64,000 nt of DNA, taken from the NCBI GenBank assembly GCA_964634465.1, contig CAZWLY010000009.1, positions 124,001 through 188,000 on the forward strand, in the 5' to 3' direction. Positions 58,157 to 64,000 of the stretch are shown in pieces; position 1 is the first letter of the stretch; the number at the start of each line of letters is the position of its first letter. The position numbers and the translations under genes were made by a program. Origin of the DNA: CAZWLY01 sp964634465 (lineage in GTDB: Bacteria > Desulfobacterota > Desulfarculia > G963662305). The notes under the pieces are model-generated. The model was not told the DNA's origin. It saw only the letters and a list, made by a program, of their open reading frames with translations, and ran no database searches.

Positions 58157-58169
58157 AACGTCCCGCTGT

Positions 58170-58880
58170 TCAGGCAATGCCCAGGTATCTTTGTTTGAGT
58201 TCGTGATCGTCCGCCAACTCCGCCATCAGGCCCTGGTGGACCACCCGCCCGTCGTCCAGGATGTAGTAATCGGTCCCGACTTGGCTGGCCAGGTAGAAGT
58301 TCTGCTCGACCAGGATGACCGTGGTCTGGTCCTTGATGCGGTTCAGCGATTCGATCAGGTGATCGACCACTATCGGGGCCAGGCCCTTGGACGGCTCGTC
58401 GATCAGCAGCAGCTTGTGATCCTCCACAAAGGCCCGGGCGATGGCCAGCATCTGTTTCTGCCCGCCCGAGAGCACCCCGGCCTTGGAGCGCCAGAACTTC
58501 TTGAGATCGGGGAAGAGCTCGAACACCGTCTCCAGGCGGGCGGCGCTCTCGGCGTTCTCCTCCAGGATGGCCAGGCGGAAGTTCTCCTCCACGGTCAGGC
58601 TGTAGAGGACCGCCTGGTCCTCGGGCACGAAGCCGACCCCGGCCCTGGCGATTTCGTAAGGCTTGCTGGACTCGATTCTTTGCCCGGCCAGAAGTATTTC
58701 TCCCCGCGAGGCCGGAGTGAGGCCCATGATGGTGCGCATGGTGGTCGATTTGCCGGCCCCGTTGCGGCCCAGAAGGACCGTCGCCCGGCCCGGCTTGACG
58801 TCGAAGCTGACCCCCTGCAGGATGTGGTGCTGGCCGATATGGGTGTGGACGTCCTTAAGCGACAGGATCGGCTCAGGCAT
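58170..58880 (-). CDS. livF: ABC transporter ATP-binding protein LivF (system 3)
   Basis: A 236-residue ATPase with Walker A GRNGAGKSTTMRTIMGL near residue 36, VGFVPEDQAVLYSLTVEENF near 81, the canonical signature LSGGQKQMLAIARAF near 137 and Walker B LLLIDEPSKGLAP near 157. ILVEQNFYLA is the switch region. It overlaps livG by eight bases. Unlike most LivF proteins the Walker A reads GRNG and not GANG or GPNG, a small conservative change. Confidence 0.93.
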   Translation of the reverse strand: MPEPILSLKDVHTHIGQHHILQGVSFDVKPGRATVLLGRNGAGKSTTMRTIMGLTPASRGEILLAGQRIESSKPYEIARAGVGFVPEDQAVLYSLTVEENFRLAILEENAESAARLETVFELFPDLKKFWRSKAGVLSGGQKQMLAIARAFVEDHKLLLIDEPSKGLAPIVVDHLIESLNRIKDQTTVILVEQNFYLASQVGTDYYILDDGRVVHQGLMAELADDHELKQRYLGIA

Positions 58881-59640
58881 CTTTGACCCCCCCGCCCAGG
58901 TAGGCTTCCAGGACCTCCTCGTTTTGAGCGACCGCCTCGGGCGTGTCGTCGCAGATGAGCCGACCCTCCTTCAAGACGGCGATTGTGTCTGAGACGGCCA
59001 TGATCATGTCGAATTTGTGCTCGACCAGTAAGATGGTCCGGTCGCGGGCGGCCTTGATCTCCTGGATCAACTCCAAGATGGCCGGCACTTCCTCCAGGCT
59101 CATCCCGGCCGTCGGCTCGTCCAAGAGGAGCACCTCCGGGTCCAGGGCCAACAGGATGGCGATCTCGAGTTTGCGCTGCTCGCCGTGGGTCAGGGTCGAG
59201 GCCTCCACCGCCCAGCGGTCTTCCAACAGGACCCGCTTCAGGAGCTCGTAGGCCTCGTCCTCCAGTTCGGGGTAGGTCCGGTAGTGCCGCCAGAAGACGA
59301 GACCGATGTCGGCCTTGGCCTGGACGGCCAGGCGGACGTTTTCGAGCACCGTCAGGGTGGGAAAGATGTTGGTCAACTGAAACGAACGACCGATGCCCAG
59401 TCTGGTCCGCCGGGGCGGATCGAGGACGGTGATGTCCCGGCCCTTGAAGATCACCCGGCCGCTGGTCGGCTTGTACTGGCCGCTGATGAGGTTGAACAGC
59501 GTCGTCTTGCCGGCGCCGTTGGGCCCGATGATCGATTTCAGGCTGAACGGCTCCACGGCCAGGTTGACCGCGTTGACGGCCACGTTGCCGCCGAAGCGGA
59601 TGGTCAAATCTTGGGTTTCGATGAGCGAATCCTGGCTCAC
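58873..59640 (-). CDS. livG: ABC transporter ATP-binding protein LivG (system 3)
   Basis: A 255-residue ATPase with Walker A GPNGAGKTTLFNLISGQ near residue 38, the LivG marker LGIGRSFQLTNIFPTLTVLE near 81, a near-canonical signature THGEQRKLEIAILLA near 149 and Walker B VLLLDEPTAGM near 170. LLVEHKFDMIM is the switch region. The start is a GTG at 59640 with GGGAG seven bases upstream. Its signature sets it apart from the altered LivG proteins of systems 1 and 2. Confidence 0.93.
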   Translation of the reverse strand: MSQDSLIETQDLTIRFGGNVAVNAVNLAVEPFSLKSIIGPNGAGKTTLFNLISGQYKPTSGRVIFKGRDITVLDPPRRTRLGIGRSFQLTNIFPTLTVLENVRLAVQAKADIGLVFWRHYRTYPELEDEAYELLKRVLLEDRWAVEASTLTHGEQRKLEIAILLALDPEVLLLDEPTAGMSLEEVPAILELIQEIKAARDRTILLVEHKFDMIMAVSDTIAVLKEGRLICDDTPEAVAQNEEVLEAYLGGGVKDA

Positions 59641-59679
59641 GACCGACTCCCAGCCGCCGGATGGCGGTTTCTGTCTCGG

Positions 59680-59718
59680 CGGCGCGGCGGACGCCGAGCT
59701 TTGACGCCCGCCGCGCCG
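59680..59718 (-). terminator. Intercistronic hairpin after the binding-protein gene (system 3)
   Basis: An 11-bp GC-only stem (GGCGCGGCGG with CCGCCGCGCC plus one outer pair) around a 17-base loop. On the minus strand it begins eight bases after the binding-protein stop and ends about 40 bases before livG. It has no T tract. It takes the same position as the hairpins of systems 1 and 2. Confidence 0.7.
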
Positions 59719-59726
59719 ATCCTCGC

Positions 59727-60929
59727 CTACCTCTTGTTGCGAATCGGGATATCCATGTCCTTCCAGGTCAACTCCCGGGTCAGCTCCGGGATGGCCCAGG
59801 GCACCTTGGGATCGACCTTGATCTTGAAGGCGAACATGGACTGCAGCGCCTGGTGATCCTCCTTGCGGAAGACCATCTCGCCCTTGGGCGTCATGAAGTG
59901 CATGCCCTCCATGGCCGCGATCAGCTTCTCGGTGTCGGTCGAGCCGGCCTTCTTTAGACCCTCGACCACGGCGATGCCGGCGCTCATACCGCCGCAGGTG
60001 AAGAAGTCCGGCGGCGAGTTGAAGCGCTTCTGGTGCTCCTTGATCAACCAGTCGTTGATCTTGTTCTTGGGGCTCTCGTAGTAATAGTAGGTCGCGCCCC
60101 GCATGCCGACCAGGGGTTTGTAGAGCTTGAGCGCAGCCAGGATGTTGCCGCCGGAAGTCAGCTTGATGCCGTACTTCTCGCCCAGCTTCATGGCGTGGAG
60201 TTTGCCCAGCGGGTTGCCGCCGCCGGCCCAGATGATGAACAGGTACTTGTCGCCCTTGAGGTTTTTCATCGCCTTGATGATCCGCTGGGCCGGGGCGGTG
60301 AAGTCGGTGGTCTTGATCGGCACGTACTCCTCGTGGACCACCTTGGCCCCCAGGGCCTCGGCCGCCTCCTTGTAGGCGGCCACGCCGTCGCGGCCGAAGG
60401 CGTAGTCCTGGGCCAGAGTGGCGATGAGGACGCCCGGCTTACTGATGGCCACGGCGTTGGAGATGGCGTCCTGGGAGGAGTTGCGGCCGGTCCTGAAGAT
60501 GTAGCGGTTCCAGGCCTTACCGGTGATCGAGTCGGCCACGGCCGGCTCGACGATCAGAATCTTCTTGAACTCCTTGGCCACCGGCAGGCAGGCCAGGGCG
60601 ACCGCCGAGGAGACCGGACCGACGGCCAGATCGACCTTGTCGTCCTTGTAGGCCTCGGTGAGCAACTGCTTGCCCTTGTCGGGCTTCAGGTGGGTGTCCT
60701 TGACGATGATCTCGATCGGCCGCCCCAGGACCTTCATCGAGCCGCCGGTGGCGTACTCGATGCCCATCTTGAAGCCGTTGACCGCCTGCTTGGCGTAGGC
60801 CTCGTAGGGCCCGGTGATGCCGGCCAACTGGGCGATCTTGATCGGCTCGGCCGCCCCGACTGCGGGCGCGGCCATGAGGATGACCGCCGCGGCCGCGACC
60901 AACAATCTTGCCACCTTCTGGATTTTCAT
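59727..60929 (-). CDS. ABC transporter substrate-binding protein (Liv type, system 3)
   Basis: A 400-residue periplasmic binding protein with a signal peptide (MKIQKVARLLVAAAAVILMA, cleavage near VGA-AEP at about residue 27). The mature part starts EPIKIAQLAGITGPYEAYAK and includes DLAVGPVSSAVALACLPVAK near 109 and TLAQDYAFGRDGVAAYKEA near 172, as in type I binding proteins of the Liv and aromatic-acid groups. GGAGGGAG precedes the ATG. It follows an acyl-CoA ligase gene, so a carboxylic acid ligand is plausible. Confidence 0.92.
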   Translation of the reverse strand: MKIQKVARLLVAAAAVILMAAPAVGAAEPIKIAQLAGITGPYEAYAKQAVNGFKMGIEYATGGSMKVLGRPIEIIVKDTHLKPDKGKQLLTEAYKDDKVDLAVGPVSSAVALACLPVAKEFKKILIVEPAVADSITGKAWNRYIFRTGRNSSQDAISNAVAISKPGVLIATLAQDYAFGRDGVAAYKEAAEALGAKVVHEEYVPIKTTDFTAPAQRIIKAMKNLKGDKYLFIIWAGGGNPLGKLHAMKLGEKYGIKLTSGGNILAALKLYKPLVGMRGATYYYYESPKNKINDWLIKEHQKRFNSPPDFFTCGGMSAGIAVVEGLKKAGSTDTEKLIAAMEGMHFMTPKGEMVFRKEDHQALQSMFAFKIKVDPKVPWAIPELTRELTWKDMDIPIRNKR

Positions 60930-61014
60930 GCTCTCCCTCCTTCTCCCGGTTAAACTGGGTGTCGATGCCTCGCCTGGGCGCTGGCCGTCCCCGCCGATGT
61001 GGCGGGCGCCGGGC

Positions 61015-62532
61015 TCAGGAATGTTCCCGCCGCAAAACGTTCTTCAGCACCTTGCCGGCCGCGTTGCGGGGCAGGGCGTCCACAAAGGCCACGCTCTTGG
61101 GAATCTTGTATTTGGCCAGCCGGGTCTTCAGAAAATCGATCAGCTCCTCCTCGGTCAGCGACCGGCCCTCCTTGAGAACCACCACCGCCTTGCCCACCTC
61201 GCCCCACTTGGCGTCCTTGACTCCGATGACCGCCGCCTCCGAGACCTGATCCAGCTCGTGGATGGCGTTTTCCACTTCGGCCGGATAGACGTTCTCGCCG
61301 CCGGAGATGAACATGTCCTTCTTGCGATCGACGATGAACAGATCGCCGTCCTCGTCCATCCGGGCCAGGTCGCCGGAGTGGAACCAGCCGCCGGCGAAGG
61401 CCGCCTCGGTGGCCTCGGGCCGGTTCCAGTAGCCTTGCATGATGTTCGGACCGCGCATGACCAGCTCGCCGACCTCGCCCCGGGGCAGCTCGTTTAGGTC
61501 CTCGTCGGCGATCATCACCTCCAGGTGGAAGACGGGCCGGCCGATGGAGCCGGCTTTGGCCAGGGCCCTCTCCCGGGGCAGGACGGCGATGGACGGCGCG
61601 GCCTCGCTCATGCCGAAGCCCTGCTGGAGGATGACGCCCCGCTCGCGGTAGCTCTGGATGAGGCTGACCGGCAGGGGAGCGCCGCCGCTCATGACCAGGC
61701 GGACGTCCTTGAAGGCTTCGGGCCTGAATTCCGGAAACTGGATCAGCATCAGGAAGATGGCCGGCACGCCGAAGAACAGGGTGATGTCTTCCTTTTCCAG
61801 CAGTTTCAGACATTCGGCCGGGTCGAAGCTCCGCTGGATGATCACCGTTCCCCCGACGTAGAGCATGGGCAGGGTGAAGAGCCCGATCCCGCCGATGTGG
61901 AACATGGGCAGGACCAGAAGATCCCGGTCGACCGAGGTGAACTCCAGGTCCACCTGGAGGTTGAGCGCGTTCCAGAAGCTGGCGCCCTGGCTCAAGACCG
62001 CCCCCTTGGGCCGGCCGGTGGTGCCGGCGGTGTACATGATGATGTGGGGCGTGTCCAAATCGACCGGCTGGTCAGGCTCGGGTTCGGCTTCGCTCTGCTC
62101 GGCCAAGAGCGGCTCGTAGGGTTGGGCGTTAAGGCAGGCCTTTGAACCCAAGACGACTCGATTGTCGAAATCGACCGAGGCGGTGATTTCGCCGGCGAGG
62201 CGTTCCAACTCGGGATCGAAGATCAGGGTCCTGGCTCCGCTGTCGGTCAGGATGTAGGCCAGCTCGGCCGCGGTCAGCCGCCAGTTCAGCGGGACCAGAA
62301 TCAGGCCCAGCTTGGCCGCGGCCATGATCACCTCGACGAACTCCAGGCGGTTCAACGACAGCATGGCCAGCCGATCGCCCTTGGCCAGCCCCAGGCCCTT
62401 GAGCGCCCATGAGAGCCGGTTGACCCGGCGGTTGAGTTGGCGGTAGGTCAGCCGCCTCTCGCCGTCGACCACGGCTTCCTTCAAGGGGCTGATCACCTCT
62501 CGCTTGGTCAGCCAGTAACCGATGCCCGGCAC
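61015..62532 (-). CDS. AMP-forming acyl-CoA ligase 2
   Basis: A 505-residue adenylate-forming enzyme with IIMYTAGTTGRPKGAVLSQG near residue 169, QGFGMSEAAPS near 308, SGDLARMDEDGDLF near 378 and the C-terminal lysine motif NAAGKVLKNVLRRE near 490. It is a paralogue of ligase 1 and shares its domain order. It lies upstream of the system 3 binding protein and 23 bases after the iron-sulfur flavoprotein gene. It would trap an imported acid as its CoA thioester; the acid is unknown. Confidence 0.93.
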   Translation of the reverse strand: MPGIGYWLTKREVISPLKEAVVDGERRLTYRQLNRRVNRLSWALKGLGLAKGDRLAMLSLNRLEFVEVIMAAAKLGLILVPLNWRLTAAELAYILTDSGARTLIFDPELERLAGEITASVDFDNRVVLGSKACLNAQPYEPLLAEQSEAEPEPDQPVDLDTPHIIMYTAGTTGRPKGAVLSQGASFWNALNLQVDLEFTSVDRDLLVLPMFHIGGIGLFTLPMLYVGGTVIIQRSFDPAECLKLLEKEDITLFFGVPAIFLMLIQFPEFRPEAFKDVRLVMSGGAPLPVSLIQSYRERGVILQQGFGMSEAAPSIAVLPRERALAKAGSIGRPVFHLEVMIADEDLNELPRGEVGELVMRGPNIMQGYWNRPEATEAAFAGGWFHSGDLARMDEDGDLFIVDRKKDMFISGGENVYPAEVENAIHELDQVSEAAVIGVKDAKWGEVGKAVVVLKEGRSLTEEELIDFLKTRLAKYKIPKSVAFVDALPRNAAGKVLKNVLRREHS

Positions 62533-62555
62533 GAATCGCCTCCCGGTTCAAAGCC

Positions 62556-63131
62556 TCAGGCCATGAGTTTTTTCATGACGCCGGCCATGTTGTTGGCGAA
62601 GTTGACCACGTGGGTCATGCCCTCCTCGTCGTCATGGGCGTCCCTGGCTCCGCCGGCCCCGGCCAGGCCGACCGTCCAGTAGGTCGAGCCGGGTACGGTG
62701 ATGCCGTTGATGAAGAACCAAAGCAAAAGCTGAGAGAAGGCCAGGTTGTGGCCGGCCCGGCGGGCGACGGTGATCGGGCCGCCGACCTTGCCGGCCAGGA
62801 ACTTGTCGTTCCAGTGGGCGACGAAGGTCGCCCGGCTCAGCAGCGACATCATCTGAGGCGCCACCGAAGACAGGTAGACCGGCGAGCCCAGGACGATGCC
62901 GTCGGCCGCCTCCATCTTGGCCAATATCTCGGCGAAATCGTCGTCGTCCTGGGCGCACCTCTTCTCATCGACGCAGGAGTAGCAACCCAGGCAGGGCTTT
63001 ATCTCTTTGCCCCTGAGCGAGACGAGTTCGGTTTCCAGGCCGTTTTCTTCCAGGACGGCCAGGCACCTTTTGACATACTCCTTGGTGTTGCTTTTCGGAC
63101 GCAGGCTGGCGGTGACGGCCAGGACTTTCAC
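62556..63131 (-). CDS. Iron-sulfur-flavoprotein-like FMN reductase
   Basis: A 191-residue flavodoxin-fold protein. The FMN loop is TASLRPKSNTKEYV near residue 7. Four cysteines at 47, 50, 53 and 59 (CX2CX2CX5C, CLGCYSCVDEKRC) match the compact cluster motif of archaeal iron-sulfur flavoproteins. LGSPVYLSSVAPQMMSLLSR is the second FMN segment. It has the first three cysteines at the same numbers as the protein at 16447-17019. The start is a GTG at 63131 that overlaps the enoyl-CoA hydratase stop (GTGA). It may carry electrons for a reduction step in this operon. Confidence 0.82.
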   Translation of the reverse strand: MKVLAVTASLRPKSNTKEYVKRCLAVLEENGLETELVSLRGKEIKPCLGCYSCVDEKRCAQDDDDFAEILAKMEAADGIVLGSPVYLSSVAPQMMSLLSRATFVAHWNDKFLAGKVGGPITVARRAGHNLAFSQLLLWFFINGITVPGSTYWTVGLAGAGGARDAHDDEEGMTHVVNFANNMAGVMKKLMA

Positions 63132-63943
63132 TTCGAACCTCCGTTGAGCAGATGGTCGATATCGGCGGTGGTGGTCAGCAGGCCCGATTTGAGCTGCTCG
63201 ATCATCAGCTTGCGGAAAAAGTCGTGCTCGTGGCAACGGGAAAAGAGCCCGGCCTCGGCGGCCAGGCCGTCATCGAGCGATCCGCTCCAGGCGGCATGGA
63301 GCGCCGCTTTGGCCAGGGAGAGGGCGTAGTGGGGCCGGCGCAGGATCGGCTCCAACAGCTCGTGCACGCCCTCCCGGAGACGTTCGGGTTCGACCACCCG
63401 GTGGACGAGGCCCATCCGGGCCGCCTCGTCGCCCCGGTAGAGCTTGCCGGAAAGGATCATTTCCGTGGCCAGGCCGGAGCCGACCAGGCGGGGCAGGCGC
63501 TGGGTGCCGCCGCCGCCGGGAATGAGGCCGACCTTGACCTCGGGCAAGCCGAGGCGGGCGGTCTTTACGGCCAGCCTGAGATCGCAGGCCAGGGCGAACT
63601 CGAAGCCGCCGCCGAAGCACAGTCCATTGATGGCCGCGACAAGGATCAGCGGGCTGGCCTCCAGGCGGTTGAGTAGGGCCTGGAAGCGGGCCGAGAAGGC
63701 CTGGGCCCCGGCCGGGTCGAGCTGCATCATCTCGATGCCGTCGGCCCCGCCGATGAAGTGGGTCTCGCCCGCGCCGGTAAAAACGAGCGCCCGGGCTTCG
63801 GTTTGCTCCAGGTCGTCGATCAGGCGCTCGACCTCGGCCATCAACTCGGAGTCTATCGAGTTGCGGTCGATGGGCCGGTTGATGGTCGCCCACCTGACCT
63901 CGCCGTCGCCCTCGACGATGAGATGTCGGTATCGCTCAGCCAT
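63128..63943 (-). CDS. Enoyl-CoA hydratase/isomerase family protein
   Basis: A 271-residue crotonase-fold enzyme. The oxyanion-hole and CoA segment is IGGADGIEMMQ near residue 64, and both classic glutamates are present: Glu115 (CFGGGFEFALACD) and Glu135 (GLPEVKVGLIPGGGGTQRL). This supports a true hydratase, not only a fold relative. It is the first visible gene of the 51-64 kb minus-strand unit; the promoter may lie in the last 57 bases or outside the window. It is coupled to the flavoprotein gene by a four-base overlap. Confidence 0.9.
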   Translation of the reverse strand: MAERYRHLIVEGDGEVRWATINRPIDRNSIDSELMAEVERLIDDLEQTEARALVFTGAGETHFIGGADGIEMMQLDPAGAQAFSARFQALLNRLEASPLILVAAINGLCFGGGFEFALACDLRLAVKTARLGLPEVKVGLIPGGGGTQRLPRLVGSGLATEMILSGKLYRGDEAARMGLVHRVVEPERLREGVHELLEPILRRPHYALSLAKAALHAAWSGSLDDGLAAEAGLFSRCHEHDFFRKLMIEQLKSGLLTTTADIDHLLNGGSK

Positions 63944-64000
63944 TTGCCCGGGGTCCTGTCCACTCGCTCGGGTCGGCGGTTGACTCTCGCCAGGGTCGGT

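Noticed and set aside
1..64000. CRISPR array, insertion sequences, prophage genes
   Set aside because: No regularly spaced repeats, transposase motifs or phage structural proteins were seen; the only sizeable direct repeat is the pair at 20894-21042 and 23213-23360.

Overview
The window is GC-rich (roughly two-thirds G+C by eye) and comes from a Gram-negative bacterium. The left end has the gene order rpsP-khpA-rimM-trmD-SPOUT methyltransferase-rplS-rnhB-yraN-rsmI, which is typical of Desulfobacterota (former Deltaproteobacteria). Outer-membrane beta-barrel proteins, an HPr/Enzyme I pair without visible Enzyme II genes and many Liv-type ABC transporters fit a metabolically versatile anaerobe of that group. 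The placement rests on gene order and family knowledge; no rRNA gene is present.

Layout. (1) 1-8.5 kb: ribosome and translation genes, ptsH-ptsI, smpB, a 29-codon bS22/COX24-like ribosomal protein gene, tRNA-Met(CAT) and a VanZ-like protein. (2) 8.9-16.4 kb: a four-gene envelope and signalling cassette made of a TPR/beta-barrel protein, an exported FecR-domain protein with an 84-threonine tail, a large polytopic membrane protein with TPRs, and a CHASE2 adenylate cyclase. (3) 16.4-19.6 kb: an iron-sulfur-flavoprotein-like reductase, an isochorismatase-family hydrolase, a thiamine-binding-like protein, tRNA-Arg(CCT) and a porin-like protein. (4) 20-31.9 kb, minus strand: a long unit led by an Lrp/AsnC regulator, with a DUF917 protein, a hydantoinase/oxoprolinase, a complete Liv transporter, two hydantoin-racemase paralogues, an NCS1 permease, a nitroreductase and a DUF6092-like protein. 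(5) 32.4-41.9 kb, plus strand: a dihydropyrimidinase-type hydrolase, an EthD-like protein, an FAD-dependent reductase, a second Liv transporter and an MmgE/PrpD protein. (6) 42.3-49.5 kb: a TrzA-type amidohydrolase (minus strand) diverging from a nucleoside-deaminase-like gene, then HMG-CoA-lyase-like, LeuC/LeuD-like, class III CoA-transferase and GntR/UTRA genes. (7) 50-51 kb: a paraoxonase-like gene. (8) 51.1-64 kb, minus strand: enoyl-CoA hydratase, iron-sulfur flavoprotein, acyl-CoA ligase, a third Liv transporter, two divergent KAS III-like proteins around a second acyl-CoA ligase, a MaoC hydratase and an alpha/beta hydrolase.

Regions 4-6 read as a nitrogen-heterocycle (hydantoin, dihydropyrimidine or thiohydantoin-like) catabolic island: uptake (NCS1, two Liv systems), racemisation, ring opening, deamination, reduction, and breakdown of a dicarboxylate to acyl-CoA units. 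Three promoters in it (32.35, 43.9 and 44.57 kb) share an operator-like pattern, ATGT-N9-AATAYA, making the GntR protein a candidate coordinator. Region 8 reads as a separate acyl-CoA module. Its two KAS III-like proteins lack standard catalytic residues in different ways. All three Liv operons have a strong hairpin directly after the binding-protein gene. No insertion sequence, CRISPR array or phage gene was seen.
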